A stretch of 64,000 bases of DNA from Tepidanaerobacter syntrophicus. Its GTDB lineage: Bacteria; Bacillota; Thermosediminibacteria; Thermosediminibacterales; Tepidanaerobacteraceae. The position numbers and the translations under genes are program-made. This document shows positions 16,953 through 26,894 of the stretch, in pieces (within the stretch, counting starts at the first letter, position 1; every line of letters begins with the position of its first letter). Under the pieces are notes generated by a model that did no database searches, was not told the origin of the DNA, and was given only the letters and a program-made list of their open reading frames with translations. The stretch lies in contig NZ_DF977001.1 of the NCBI RefSeq assembly GCF_001485475.2, positions 434,001 to 498,000 of the forward strand, given 5' to 3'.

Positions 16953-17107
16953 TGTATCGCAGCACTCCTTTAAAACTATTATACATCAAATTTTATCAGT
17001 TAATTTTCAAAATAATTTTATAAAACCTGAAATTAAAGGATATAGTAATTTTTTGTAGAATGAAATATATATATAGAAGAACAAGTCGCCCATGCGGGAG
17101 GAATATT

Positions 17108-18184
17108 ATGCAAACTTCTAAAGGGCTTATTTTTTTGGTAATAACTATTTTCATTCTAAATGTTTTATATATCGAAACTCCTTTAGGCGCTCAAAACACT
17201 GTAAGCGAACAACAACTAATTGAAGATATTCTGTCTCTTGACGCAAAAGTTCTGGCGCTTAAAAATGAGGTCGAAAAACTTTCAAATAAAAACAGCGAGC
17301 TCGAAAGGGAACTTAAAGAAAAAAAGAACGAGCTTGCATTGCTCAATAGCAACTTTTCTACGCAACAGAAAAAATTGGCTAAGTGGGTTGTTTTTTCCTT
17401 TAAGGGCGGCACAGGAAACATGCTTGCAGTTTTGCTGGGAGCTGAAGACTTGGGAGAGTTTTTTAGAAGATATGATAATGTAATGTTCTTTATGGAATAT
17501 TATAAAGGTATAATAGATGAGACAAAAAATCTTATATCTTTACGAGAAAAAGAGGAAAATGATATTGAAAGAAAGCAGCAAGATATTAAAAATCTTGAAA
17601 AACAGTTAAAACTTACGCTAAATGACATTACTCGGACGCTAAAAGAAAAACAAAAGCAGCTTGCAGAGGCGCGTGCCGTTCTAAAGGATACAACATTTTT
17701 AGAAGATTTAAGCAAAAATTGGCAGGAGTCCTTGCCTTCTTTGGATTATCTGCTAAAAAACCTGTCAGCGCTACCTTGGTACAACCTAGACCCTGACAGT
17801 CTTAAAATCGATTATACTTCGTCAGCTGTAAGAGCCGATTTTTCGGATGTCTCAGTTACGAACAAGTTACTATCTCAAGATAAAAATCTCAAAAATATCT
17901 TTTTCAAATTTCATAAAGGGGGCGTTACAGTCAGCGAAAAGAATACTGACGGCTCTGCTCCCCTTTACTCAATTACATGTGATATTCAAATTACCGAAAA
18001 TCAAAAAATAAAGTTTATCCCTAAAGAATTAGAGTTTCGCGGCGTTACACTATCTGCAAAAGTCATAGATGAACTTGCGGCAGATTATGATTTAAGCTTT
18101 ACGCCTCCCCCTCTTCCATATAATTTAAAGATATATTCCGTAAATACCGAAGAGGGAAAACTTATACTGGAGTTTAAAAGATAG
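17108..18184 (+). CDS. Exported coiled-coil protein with DUF2993/LmeA-like C-terminal domain
   Basis: 358 residues. A single membrane or signal segment (about 6-25) is followed by a long coiled coil (about 35-110 and 140-205, rich in K, E and L heptads), as in the N-terminal part of PcsB/EnvC-like proteins, but no NlpC/P60 or M23 peptidase follows. The last 120 residues carry beta strands and an LPYNLKIYSVNTEEGKLIL ending that resembles the lipid-binding LmeA/DUF2993 fold. I infer a surface protein tied to cell envelope work. The ATG at 17108 follows GGGAGG; the longer frame starting at 17060 lacks a ribosome site. Confidence 0.6.
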   Translation: MQTSKGLIFLVITIFILNVLYIETPLGAQNTVSEQQLIEDILSLDAKVLALKNEVEKLSNKNSELERELKEKKNELALLNSNFSTQQKKLAKWVVFSFKGGTGNMLAVLLGAEDLGEFFRRYDNVMFFMEYYKGIIDETKNLISLREKEENDIERKQQDIKNLEKQLKLTLNDITRTLKEKQKQLAEARAVLKDTTFLEDLSKNWQESLPSLDYLLKNLSALPWYNLDPDSLKIDYTSSAVRADFSDVSVTNKLLSQDKNLKNIFFKFHKGGVTVSEKNTDGSAPLYSITCDIQITENQKIKFIPKELEFRGVTLSAKVIDELAADYDLSFTPPPLPYNLKIYSVNTEEGKLILEFKR

Positions 18185-18195
18185 CCGAAAAATTT

Positions 18196-19644
18196 TTATT
18201 CTTTATAGATAACTTTAACATCTCTAGCAGCTTTTACCTCGTCAACACGTTTTACAGGCATACTAAAAGGCGCCGATTTTAAAATGTCCGGATTTTCTTG
18301 CGCTTCCCTATAAATATTTTGCAGCGCATCGCAAAACGCATCTAATGTGTCTTTGCTTTCGGTTTCTGTAGGTTCGATCATAAGCGCCTCTTCAACTATT
18401 AAAGGAAAATAAATAGTAGGAGGATGAAACCCATAATCCAGTAAGCGTTTAGCTACATCTAATGCTCTTACTCCAAAATTCTCTTTCCAGTTTTTACAGC
18501 TTACAACAAACTCATGCTTACAAACATTCCCTTCAGGCACGATAAACATATCTTTGATCTTTTTAAGCAGATAGTTGGCATTTAACACGGCAACTTCGCT
18601 TGCTTCCTTTAATCCGGAGGCCCCCAAGCATTTTATATATCCATAGGCTTTAAGAACAACGCCTACATTACCATAGAACCCATGAATCTTGCCAATGCTA
18701 TAAGGTATATTATAGTCTAAGACATATTTATCATCCTTTTTGGCTACGATAGGTTTAGGAAGAAAGTCCTTTAAAAACGCTTTTACTCCAACCGGCCCGG
18801 AACCCGGCCCACCGCCGCCGTGTGGTGTAGAAAAAGTTTTGTGCAGGTTAAGATGAACTACGTCAAAGCCCATATCTGCCGGCCGGGCAATCCCCATTAC
18901 CGCATTAAGGTTTGCACCGTCATAATACAGTAAAGCTCCCTTTTCATGTAATATTTCGGCAATTTCATGTATGTTCTTTTCAAAAAGGCCTAATGTATTT
19001 GGATTTGTAAGCATCAGCGCTGCAACATTTTCATCGACCACTTCTCTAAGTGCTTTAGGGTCTACAAGTCCGTCGCTGCCCGATTTTAAGCTTATAACTT
19101 CAAAACCTGCTTGACTTGCAGAAGCTGGATTTGTGCCATGGGCCGAATCCGGCACAATAATTTTAGTCCGTTTCTGTCCGCTATGTTCAAAGTACTTCTT
19201 TATGATAAACATCCCGGTAAGTTCTCCGTGTGCACCTGCTGCAGGCTGGAGTGTAAAATAGTCCATGCCGGTAATTTCAGCAAGGAAATTTTGCATATGA
19301 TACATAACTTCCAATGTTCCTTGACAAAGTTCCTGAGGTGCGTATGGATGAAGCTGGGTAAATTCAGGCATTAAAGCAATTTCTTCATTGATTTTAGGAT
19401 TATATTTCATAGTGCAGGAGCCTAAAGGATAGAAACCGCTATCTACTCCAAAATTCATGGTGGAAAGCTTAGTATAGTGCCTTATAACATCTACTTCCGA
19501 TACTTCCGGCAGGTCTAGGTCGCATCTTATTAGATCCTCATCAAATACTTGAGATATTTCTACTTGAGGAACGTCAGGGGCAGTTAAAACAAATCCTTCT
19601 TTTCCTTTTCTTGATTTTTCAAAAATCAACGGCACATCGCTCAC
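18196..19644 (-). CDS. gcvPB: Glycine dehydrogenase (decarboxylating) subunit 2
   Basis: 482 residues. This is the PLP-bearing half of split P-protein: [20 protein letters not shown] contains the Schiff-base Lys, near residue 275. With GcvPA it decarboxylates glycine and passes aminomethyl to the GcvH lipoyl arm. It is the last gene of the gcvT-H-PA-PB operon, directly abutting gcvPA. Confidence 0.96.
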   Translation of the reverse strand: MSDVPLIFEKSRKGKEGFVLTAPDVPQVEISQVFDEDLIRCDLDLPEVSEVDVIRHYTKLSTMNFGVDSGFYPLGSCTMKYNPKINEEIALMPEFTQLHPYAPQELCQGTLEVMYHMQNFLAEITGMDYFTLQPAAGAHGELTGMFIIKKYFEHSGQKRTKIIVPDSAHGTNPASASQAGFEVISLKSGSDGLVDPKALREVVDENVAALMLTNPNTLGLFEKNIHEIAEILHEKGALLYYDGANLNAVMGIARPADMGFDVVHLNLHKTFSTPHGGGGPGSGPVGVKAFLKDFLPKPIVAKKDDKYVLDYNIPYSIGKIHGFYGNVGVVLKAYGYIKCLGASGLKEASEVAVLNANYLLKKIKDMFIVPEGNVCKHEFVVSCKNWKENFGVRALDVAKRLLDYGFHPPTIYFPLIVEEALMIEPTETESKDTLDAFCDALQNIYREAQENPDILKSAPFSMPVKRVDEVKAARDVKVIYKE

Positions 19645-20976
19645 TTAATCCACCCCCAGTATTTTCAAGAGCTCATCAATTTCATGTTTCGTCCTTTTTT
19701 CTGTAAATGCTACCAAAAGCTTGCCTGCCTGTTCCGGGAAAAACTTATCTAATTTAAGACCGGGAAGAATCTTGGCATTTAAGGCTTTCTGGTATTTTTC
19801 TTCAAGATTGTCTACTTCTACCGCAACTTCATTGAACACTTTTGAATTTATAATCCTTATACCCTGATATTTTTTTGCTTCATTAATAAAATACTGTGTA
19901 TTTGCGATACAATTATATGCCACTGACTTTAGTCCTTCTTTTCCCAGATATGCAAGATATATAGTTGCTGCCAGGGCATTCAATGCTTCGTTTGAACAGA
20001 TATTAGATGTGGCTTTCTCTCTTCGTATATGCTGCTCTCGTGCTTGAAGGGTTAATACAAAAGCCCTGTTTCCTTCTTTATCAATGGTTTCTCCTACAAT
20101 CCTGCCGGGCATGCTGCGCAAATACTTTGCTTTCGCACTCATAAATCCAAGGTATGGTCCGCCAAAGTTTAAGGAATTCCCCAACGGCTGCCCTTCTCCC
20201 ACAACAATATCGGCTCCATATTCTGAAGGTGGCTTTAAAAACGCAAGAGCGATTGGATTCGCTGCTACTATCAGCATAATATCTTTCTTTTGAGTAATTT
20301 TTTGGGCCCTTCTTACATCTTCTATGACTCCGAAAAAGTTTGGTACGCTGACAACCAGTGCTGCCGTCTCACCGTCTATAAGGGTCTCGAGTTTGTCCCA
20401 GTCCGTTTCATATAAACAGTTGTATGGCGAGACTACAACTTTGATGCCGCTGCCAAAAGCATAGGTCTGCGCTGTTTCAATGTATTCCGGATGCAGGGTT
20501 TGAGAAATTACTACTTTATTTTTCTTTTTTATGCGGCAAGCCATTAATATAGCCTCTGCCAAGCTTGACGCTCCATCATAGACTGAAGCATTCGCAACAT
20601 CCATTCCGGTAAGTTTTGCTATCATGGTTTGATACTCAAAAATTGCAGCTAAAGTCCCCTGACTGCGCTCCGCCTGATAAGGTGTATATGCAGTATAGAA
20701 TTCAGAGCGGCTTAGCAAAGCTTTTACCGCTGCCGGCACATAGTGATCATACGCGCCGGCTCCTATGAAGTTTATGTAGTCCGCTGCTTTGTTCTTGCCG
20801 CTTAAAACCGCAAACTCTCTTTTAAGCTCAATTTCATTTAAAGGTAGTGGCAAGTCAAGATCTCTGTCTAATTTCACTTTATCGGGGACATCACTGAATA
20901 AAGCCGTTACGTCGGAAATTTCCAGCTCTTTGAGCATTTCATCGATTTGATACGGGGCATGGCTTATATACTTCAC
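19645..20976 (-). CDS. gcvPA: Glycine dehydrogenase (decarboxylating) subunit 1
   Basis: 443 residues, the N-terminal half of split P-protein. Features: FIGAGAYDHYVPAAVKALL near residue 70, TAYTPYQAERSQGTLAAIFEYQTMI near 95-120, and EGQPLGNSLNFGGPYLGF near 260. It forms the alpha2beta2 enzyme with GcvPB. It ends one base before gcvPB and starts just after gcvH, so all are translated from one message. Confidence 0.96.
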   Translation of the reverse strand: MKYISHAPYQIDEMLKELEISDVTALFSDVPDKVKLDRDLDLPLPLNEIELKREFAVLSGKNKAADYINFIGAGAYDHYVPAAVKALLSRSEFYTAYTPYQAERSQGTLAAIFEYQTMIAKLTGMDVANASVYDGASSLAEAILMACRIKKKNKVVISQTLHPEYIETAQTYAFGSGIKVVVSPYNCLYETDWDKLETLIDGETAALVVSVPNFFGVIEDVRRAQKITQKKDIMLIVAANPIALAFLKPPSEYGADIVVGEGQPLGNSLNFGGPYLGFMSAKAKYLRSMPGRIVGETIDKEGNRAFVLTLQAREQHIRREKATSNICSNEALNALAATIYLAYLGKEGLKSVAYNCIANTQYFINEAKKYQGIRIINSKVFNEVAVEVDNLEEKYQKALNAKILPGLKLDKFFPEQAGKLLVAFTEKRTKHEIDELLKILGVD

Positions 20977-20977
20977 A

Positions 20978-21364
20978 TTACTCGCCCTCCACTAAACTTT
21001 TATATTCTGCCGGTGTCAAAAGGTCGTCCAGCTCGCTTTCATCCTCCACCTCCACAACTATCATCCATCCGTCATCATAGGGGCTTTCGTTTACAAGTTC
21101 CGGGGAATCATCCAGGGATTCATTTACCTGAACCACTGTTCCTGACACAGGAGCCATAAGATCAGATGCAGCCTTGACAGATTCTACAGAACCAAAAGGC
21201 TCTCCTTTTATTATCTTGTCGCCAACCTCCGGAAGCTCTACATATACAATATCCCCCAGCTCCTCTTGAGCATGATCTGTTATACCGATTTTACCATGGT
21301 TCCCTTCAACTGCAATCCACTCATGATCCTGAGTATACTTTAAAGTTAACGGAATATTACTCAT
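20978..21364 (-). CDS. gcvH: Glycine cleavage system H protein
   Basis: 128 residues. The lipoylation site is the Lys in FGSVESVKAASDLMAPVSG (about residue 64). It shuttles the aminomethyl group between P and T proteins and is reoxidised by a lipoamide dehydrogenase that is not in this window. Confidence 0.97.
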   Translation of the reverse strand: MSNIPLTLKYTQDHEWIAVEGNHGKIGITDHAQEELGDIVYVELPEVGDKIIKGEPFGSVESVKAASDLMAPVSGTVVQVNESLDDSPELVNESPYDDGWMIVVEVEDESELDDLLTPAEYKSLVEGE

Positions 21365-21370
21365 TTAACG

Positions 21371-22444
21371 TCACCTCTTATAATTTTTTAAAAAATTTGT
21401 AGATGTTTTTTCTGCTTTATGTTTTTTCTTGTGAATTTCTATTTCAAATAAATCACCGGCTATATCTTTTGATGGAAGTTTTACAAGAGCCATAGCCAGA
21501 TACTCTTTCACATATGGCGCAAAACCGCCGGATGTTACTTTTCCCACTTCTTTTCCATCATAGTAGACTGCATAGCCATGCCTGGGCACTCCTTTTTCTA
21601 AAAGCCTAAGCCCTATAAGACGTCTCCTGTCTTCTTGCTCTTTTTGGGCAAGAAGGGCATCTTTACCTACAAAAGGCTTGTCAAAATCGATAAATTTAGA
21701 AAGTCCTGCTTCAACCGGGGTAATATCTGGCCCTAATTCATTGCCATACAGCGGCAGACCAGCCTCAAAGCGCAGCGTGTCTCTGGCCCCAAGTCCGCAG
21801 GGAAGCGCTCCAAAATCAATCGCCTCAAGGAACAGCTTTCTTATAGGTTCAGCCATTCCATATATTTCGTAACCGTCGCTGCCAGTATAACCCGTCCGGG
21901 ATAAAATCAGTCGTTCCCCTTCAAATTCAACAATTTGGAAATAAAATGGTTTAAGCTTTACTTCACCAAAAATATTTTCTATAAAATTGATGCTTTCAGG
22001 TCCCTGGATAGCAATTAGGCAACACTCATTACTTATATCTTCAATTTTTATATCAGCTGTTGCAAAATTTTTAATATATTCTACGTCCTTATCCTTATTT
22101 GCCGCATTTACTACAAGCAGATATTTTGCCGGCGTAAGCTTGTAGACCATCAAATCATCTACTGTTCCGCCGTTTTCATAAGTCAGCAATGTGTACTGCG
22201 CCTGACCTTCACTAATTTTATTTATGTTGTTCGTAAGTATACCGTTTAGGAACTCTGCCGCATTCTCGCCTGTAACAAGAACTTCCCCCATATGTGAAAT
22301 ATCAAAAATGCCCATCTTCGCCCTGACAGCCATATGTTCCTCAATAATTGAAGAGTATTGAATCGGCATTTCATAACCTGCAAAATCTACCATTTTTGCT
22401 CCAAGATTCAGATGCTGTTCATACAGTGGTGTTCTTTTAAGCAT
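21371..22444 (-). CDS. gcvT: Glycine cleavage system T protein (aminomethyltransferase)
   Basis: 357 residues. Features: MVDFAGYEMPIQYSSIIEEHMAVR at the N-terminus, GIFDISHMGEV, the folate region RTGYTGSDGYEIY near 190, and LPCGLGARDTLRFEAGLPLYGNEL near 220-245. It releases ammonia and makes methylene-THF. It is the first gene of the operon, downstream of the glycine riboswitch, with a GGGAGGG ribosome site. Confidence 0.97.
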   Translation of the reverse strand: MLKRTPLYEQHLNLGAKMVDFAGYEMPIQYSSIIEEHMAVRAKMGIFDISHMGEVLVTGENAAEFLNGILTNNINKISEGQAQYTLLTYENGGTVDDLMVYKLTPAKYLLVVNAANKDKDVEYIKNFATADIKIEDISNECCLIAIQGPESINFIENIFGEVKLKPFYFQIVEFEGERLILSRTGYTGSDGYEIYGMAEPIRKLFLEAIDFGALPCGLGARDTLRFEAGLPLYGNELGPDITPVEAGLSKFIDFDKPFVGKDALLAQKEQEDRRRLIGLRLLEKGVPRHGYAVYYDGKEVGKVTSGGFAPYVKEYLAMALVKLPSKDIAGDLFEIEIHKKKHKAEKTSTNFLKNYKR

Positions 22445-22496
22445 ACAATCCCTCCCTTTCCTTTAATCAATTTTGAATTTTTAGTTATTTTAAGCA

Positions 22497-22542
22497 CAAA
22501 AAAATGTTCTAAGTACAAACAAAAAACATTTATACTTAGAAC
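22497..22542 (-). terminator. Terminator of the glycine riboswitch
   Basis: GTTCTAAGTA...TACTTAGAAC followed by ATTTTTTT on the minus strand, directly after the second aptamer. This is the expression platform of an ON switch. Confidence 0.85.
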
Positions 22543-22690
22543 CTCTGTCCTTTTGCCTGAAAGATCTACCTCGTCGGCGCAAGAAGCTCTCCAGAGGGCG
22601 GTCCAAAGATGATCCTTTTGCCTGAGAGTTTCACCTGGCTCGGTTTACCCCTTCGGCGCCTTTTTAAAGGTCTCTCTCATCTTTTTCATA
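22542..22690 (-). promoter_or_regulatory. Tandem glycine riboswitch
   Basis: Two aptamers in a row on the minus strand. The first has GAGAGAGACC, GGCGCCGAAGGGG and CTCTCAGGCAAAAGGA; the second has CTGGAGAGCTTC, GCGCCGACGAGG and TTTCAGGCAAAAGGAC. This is the standard gcvT-motif pair that turns on glycine cleavage when glycine is high. Confidence 0.95.
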
Positions 22691-22712
22691 CCTGTTTTGC
22701 ATTGTTATCATC

Positions 22713-22741
22713 ATAATAGCAGGTTCTTGGAAAATTTACAA
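22713..22741 (-). promoter_or_regulatory. Promoter of the gcv operon
   Basis: TTGTAA, 17 bases, TATTAT on the minus strand, just upstream of the riboswitch. Confidence 0.65.
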
Positions 22742-22863
22742 GCCCTGGATAAAAGAAAAGTCTCCCCGGTGCCTTTTTTCTTTTTGTTCCTTGCTATAGA
22801 AAACTTTCCTTCAGTAGTTGATACTCTGCTACCATCGTAATGTTTTCTAAGTAATGTCTTTTA

Positions 22864-22941
22864 ATGACAGCAATATATTCTGAGTGCAAAGAAGAATCTT
22901 GCTTGTTCTTACAATGATCTTTCACTACGTCAGGATGACAG
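22864..22941. repeat. Dispersed inverted repeat (GTCATTCTGA-type) copy
   Basis: TGACAG...ATTCTGAGTGCAAAGAAGAATCTT on one side, and GATCTTTCAC..CAGGATGACAG in inverted orientation on the other. This is the style of a small non-coding repeat family scattered in clostridial genomes. The rest of the 542-base gap between gcvT and dppF holds the riboswitch and promoter; otherwise I see nothing. Confidence 0.5.
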
Positions 22942-22986
22942 GCTGCTCCAACCTCTAAAAACCATCTTATCTTAACCTACCTGAAA

Positions 22987-23967
22987 TTATCTCGAATATA
23001 GATGGCATGCAACCATATGCCCATTAAAATCCTTAAGCTCGGGTTCTTCTATGCTGCATTGTTTCATAGCGTTTGGACATCTTGTATGAAATCTACACCC
23101 TGCCGGTGGATTTACGGGACTTGGCACATCCCCTTGTAGAATAACTCTTTTGCTCTCCCTTAGCCTTGGATTGACTTTTGGAACAGCTGAGATTAAAAAT
23201 CTGGTATATGGATGAAGGGGTTCGTCATATATGTCTTTAGCGTTGCCCGCCTCTACTATTTTTCCTAAGAACATTACATATACTTTATCTGACACATATT
23301 TTACTATTCTAAGATCATGAGATATGAATATATAAGTCAATTGAAACTGCTGCTGAAGATCCTTTAAAAGATTTAGAACCTGAGCTTGAATAGAGACGTC
23401 TAAGGCAGAAACCGGCTCATCACATATAATGAGCTCAGGATTTAGGGCAAGCGCTCTGGCGATTCCTATACGTTGGCGCTGTCCGCCGCTGAACTGATGA
23501 GGGTATCGTTTCATATGATAAGATCTTAAACCTACTTCTCTCATAAGTTCATATACCATCTTTTCCTTTTCTTTTCCGAAAGCTACTTCATGAGTTTCAA
23601 GGGGTTCGCCGATTATTTCACTTACGGGCATGCGGGGATTTAGCGAGGCATAAGGGTCTTGAAAAATTATCTGCATCTTTTTACGCAGTTTTCTAAGTTC
23701 TTCGCCGTTCATATCATATATGTTTTGACCTTTAAAAAGCACTTTGCCGGAAGTAGGTTCCAAAAGGCGTAAAATCAAACGGCCTAATGTGCTTTTCCCA
23801 CAGCCGGATTCACCCACAAGGCCTAAGGTTTCTCCTTTTGCCACTTTCAAATTTATGCCGTCCACCGCATGTACCGCTTTCTTTTTCTTGCTAAACAAAC
23901 CTTCGCCGCCTACTATAAAATGCTTTTTTAGATCTACTGTTTCAACTAAGACTTCATTACTATTCAT
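22987..23967 (-). CDS. dppF: Dipeptide/oligopeptide ABC transporter ATP-binding protein (DppF/OppF)
   Basis: 326 residues. Walker [16 protein letters not shown] (about 53-67), signature [17 protein letters not shown] (about 160) and Walker [16 protein letters not shown] are intact. The C-terminal oligopeptide-transporter domain has [15 protein letters not shown], whose cysteines bind an Fe-S cluster in related proteins. It pairs with DppD at the cytoplasmic face. The ATG at 23967 follows GAGGTG; the gene overlaps dppD by 8 bases. Last gene of the sigma-54 operon. Confidence 0.93.
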   Translation of the reverse strand: MNSNEVLVETVDLKKHFIVGGEGLFSKKKKAVHAVDGINLKVAKGETLGLVGESGCGKSTLGRLILRLLEPTSGKVLFKGQNIYDMNGEELRKLRKKMQIIFQDPYASLNPRMPVSEIIGEPLETHEVAFGKEKEKMVYELMREVGLRSYHMKRYPHQFSGGQRQRIGIARALALNPELIICDEPVSALDVSIQAQVLNLLKDLQQQFQLTYIFISHDLRIVKYVSDKVYVMFLGKIVEAGNAKDIYDEPLHPYTRFLISAVPKVNPRLRESKRVILQGDVPSPVNPPAGCRFHTRCPNAMKQCSIEEPELKDFNGHMVACHLYSR

Positions 23968-24955
23968 CACTGCTCACCTCTTTGCAGTACTTCCAGCATT
24001 TAACCATATGGCCTTGCTTTGCTTCGCCTATCAAAGGGTCTTTTTTCTTGCAAATATCCATCGCATCAACGCAGCGAGGCCAGAAGCGGCAACCTTTTGG
24101 AAGCTTGGTCAGGTTCGGAACAACGCCTGGTATATTGAAAAGTTTTTGATTTTTTTCCTGTTCAAATTTTGGTATTGAATTGTAAAGACCGATAGTATAT
24201 GGGTGAAGGGGTTCTTCAAAAATCGAGTACACATCAGAATATTCCACTACTGTTCCTGCATACATAACACACACTTCGTCTGAGACTTCTGATATTACAC
24301 CTAAATCGTGTGTTATCATCAAAATCGACATATTATTTTGTTTTTGTATATTTTTCATCAGCTCCAAAATCTGAGCTTGAATAGTAACATCCAAGGCTGT
24401 CGTCGGCTCATCGGCAATTAAAAGCTTTGGGTTGCACGCAAGTGCCATTGCAATCATAACTCGCTGCCTTAAGCCGCCTGATAGTTGATGAGGATAGCTA
24501 GAAAGTCTTTCCTCCGGGTCAGGTATACCTACAAGGTTAAATAGTTCTACAGTCCTTTTTAAGGCCTCCTGTTGGTCTGCATGCTTATGAATCTTCAATA
24601 CCTCCATAACTTGGCTTCCCACTGTGTAAACCGGATTCAGCGATGTCATGGGCTCCTGAAAAATCATGGAAATTTCATTTCCGCGAATTTCGCACATCTC
24701 ATCATAGGTTTTTTTCGAAAGGTCTATGCCTTCAAAAAAGATTTGACCGCCGACAATTTTTCCCGGAGGTGACGGGATTAATTTTAATATAGAAAGAGCC
24801 GATACGCTTTTTCCACAGCCGGATTCGCCCACAAGACCCAGTGTCTTGCCTTTTTTTATTGAAAAGCTCACATCATCAACAGCCGGAATCACTCCTTCAT
24901 CGCTATAGAAATAGGTCTTAAGGCCTTGCACTTTCAGTATTTCATCATTATCCAA
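23960..24955 (-). CDS. dppD: Dipeptide/oligopeptide ABC transporter ATP-binding protein (DppD/OppD)
   Basis: 331 residues. Walker [16 protein letters not shown], signature [16 protein letters not shown] and Walker [15 protein letters not shown] are all present, with the peptide-subfamily tail [15 protein letters not shown] near residue 290. It is the partner of DppF. The start is probably the TTG at 24955, 8 bases from GGAGG; the GTG at 24964 overlaps the ribosome site. Confidence 0.92.
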   Translation of the reverse strand: MDNDEILKVQGLKTYFYSDEGVIPAVDDVSFSIKKGKTLGLVGESGCGKSVSALSILKLIPSPPGKIVGGQIFFEGIDLSKKTYDEMCEIRGNEISMIFQEPMTSLNPVYTVGSQVMEVLKIHKHADQQEALKRTVELFNLVGIPDPEERLSSYPHQLSGGLRQRVMIAMALACNPKLLIADEPTTALDVTIQAQILELMKNIQKQNNMSILMITHDLGVISEVSDEVCVMYAGTVVEYSDVYSIFEEPLHPYTIGLYNSIPKFEQEKNQKLFNIPGVVPNLTKLPKGCRFWPRCVDAMDICKKKDPLIGEAKQGHMVKCWKYCKEVSSDE

Positions 24956-24970
24956 ACTCCCCACCTCCGA

Positions 24971-25873
24971 TTATTGTTTCATATACGGATCCAGCGCATC
25001 TCGAAGGCCGTCTCCTAAAAAGTTGAAAGCTAAAACGACAATTAATATGGCAAAACCGGGAGATATTGCAACCCATGGCGCAGAAAATAAATATTCTTTG
25101 CCGTTAGAAATCATAAGGCCCCAGCTGGGCGTTGGAGGCTGTGCGCCAACACCTAGAAAGCTGAGACTTGCCTCAGACATGATAGCTTCAGGTATGCCCA
25201 TTGTAAGTAATACCAAAAGAGGCGCCATACAGTTTGGAAATATATGTCTTATCATTATAACGCTATTTTTTACTCCAATGGCCTTAGCTGCTTCTATAAA
25301 TTCCTTTTCCTTTATGGATAGTGTTTGGGCTCTTACCACTCTGGCAGTGCCTGCCCATCCGACGATACTCAGTGCTATAAATATATTGTAAATGCTTGCG
25401 CCTAATGTGTACATAACTACCATGGCAAGCAGGAGAGATGGAAATGCCATAACCATATCTGCAATTCTCATTATAACAGTGTCTATTTTGCCGCCATAAT
25501 ATCCTGATACGATTCCTAGAACAGATCCTATTGTCATGGATATCAATGTCGGAATAAGACCTATGATAAGAGAAATACGAGTACCGTAAATAATACGGCT
25601 TAGCATATCCCGACCATATATATCAGTCCCTAAAATATGCTGACTGCTTGGCGGCTGAAATTGTTTTAACAAATCTACTGCGTAAGGATCGTACGGAGAA
25701 ATCCATTTTGCAAAAATAGCTACAAAAACCATTATTATTACAGTCGCGGCGCCGATCATCGCCATTCTATTTTTTCTAAAACGATACCATACTTCTTTTA
25801 TAAAAGTGGTACCGTAAATTTCCATTTCTTCATCATACTCTTCTTTTACAAAATCATCTTTTTTATTTTCCAT
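24971..25873 (-). CDS. dppC: Dipeptide/oligopeptide ABC transporter permease (DppC)
   Basis: About 300 residues. An N-terminal OppC leader helix (AMIGAATVIIMVFVAIFAKWI) is followed by a BPD permease domain with about five more membrane helices and the EAA loop EFIEAAKAIGVKNSVIMIRHIFPN. SPYDPYAVDLLKQFQPPS...HILGTDIYGRDMLSR is typical of DppC/NikC. The start is the ATG at 25873 or the GTG at 25876. Confidence 0.92.
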   Translation of the reverse strand: MENKKDDFVKEEYDEEMEIYGTTFIKEVWYRFRKNRMAMIGAATVIIMVFVAIFAKWISPYDPYAVDLLKQFQPPSSQHILGTDIYGRDMLSRIIYGTRISLIIGLIPTLISMTIGSVLGIVSGYYGGKIDTVIMRIADMVMAFPSLLLAMVVMYTLGASIYNIFIALSIVGWAGTARVVRAQTLSIKEKEFIEAAKAIGVKNSVIMIRHIFPNCMAPLLVLLTMGIPEAIMSEASLSFLGVGAQPPTPSWGLMISNGKEYLFSAPWVAISPGFAILIVVLAFNFLGDGLRDALDPYMKQ

Positions 25874-25888
25874 CACGGCCGGCACCTC

Positions 25889-26809
25889 TCAATCATACCT
25901 TATTCTTGGATCAAGGTAAGAATATGCAATATCTGCTACCAGGTTCCCTATTATAACAAGGCCTACCGTAAATATTACGGAGCCTTGCAACAGAGGCATA
26001 TCTCTGTTTTGTATGGCATTGACACAAACCCTGCCAATGCCTGGGATTCCAAAGACGCTTTCTGTTATCACAGCACCTGAAAGCAAACCTGCGACTTGGA
26101 TTGCCATTACGGTCACAACCGGCAGCATTGCATTTTTAAGTGCATGATAGAACACGACTTGTCTTTCTTTTAGTCCTTTTGCTCGAGCTGTTCTTATATA
26201 ATCAGTTCTTATTACTTCCAGCAAACTTGACCTTGTCAGGCGTGCTATAGATGCCGCAGAGCTCCATCCTAATACGATTGCAGGCAAGATTACATATTGC
26301 GGTCCGCTAAAACCTGAAATCGGCAGCAAATTTAATTTAAGGCCAAAAATATATTGCATGATAAGTGCTGACCAAAATATTGGCATTGACACTCCTAATA
26401 GCGTAAAACCCATAAAAAAATTATCTATAAAAGAGTACTGTTTTATTGCAGAAATTATCCCGGCAGGTATACCGATTCCCCATGCAATTATTATAGCTGC
26501 AATGGAAAGAACAACGGTATTGGGAAATGCCTCTAAAAGTAGATCTGTTACGTTTCTATTTAGTTTATATGACCTGCCTAAATTTCCATGCAGCAAATCT
26601 CCCATAAATTTAAAATAGCGGATATAGACAGGATCATTTAAATGCATTTCATTTTTAACACGTTCCAACACATCCGGGCTTATGTGTTCTTTCATCATTA
26701 ATACCACAGGGTCGCCCGGAACTACATTCAATAGGTAGAATGTAATAATGGTTATACCGATAATTATCGGAATTGAAATCAATATTCTTTTAAATATGTA
26801 CTTGCCCAT
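25889..26809 (-). CDS. dppB: Dipeptide/oligopeptide ABC transporter permease (DppB)
   Basis: 306 residues. The N-terminus MGKYIFKRILISIPIIIGITIITF and YLLNVVPGDPVVLMM are typical of DppB. The EAA loop is DYIRTARAKGLKERQVVFYHALKNAMLPVVT, and the family end GIGRVCVNAIQNRDMPLLQG is present. It forms the membrane channel with DppC. Confidence 0.93.
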   Translation of the reverse strand: MGKYIFKRILISIPIIIGITIITFYLLNVVPGDPVVLMMKEHISPDVLERVKNEMHLNDPVYIRYFKFMGDLLHGNLGRSYKLNRNVTDLLLEAFPNTVVLSIAAIIIAWGIGIPAGIISAIKQYSFIDNFFMGFTLLGVSMPIFWSALIMQYIFGLKLNLLPISGFSGPQYVILPAIVLGWSSAASIARLTRSSLLEVIRTDYIRTARAKGLKERQVVFYHALKNAMLPVVTVMAIQVAGLLSGAVITESVFGIPGIGRVCVNAIQNRDMPLLQGSVIFTVGLVIIGNLVADIAYSYLDPRIRYD

Positions 26810-26894
26810 TTGATTACCTCCCGTGATATTTGATGTCTTACAGAAATGGGCTCAGAAGTATTGGTTAGAGGAGCCTTATCGGCCCCTCTATATT

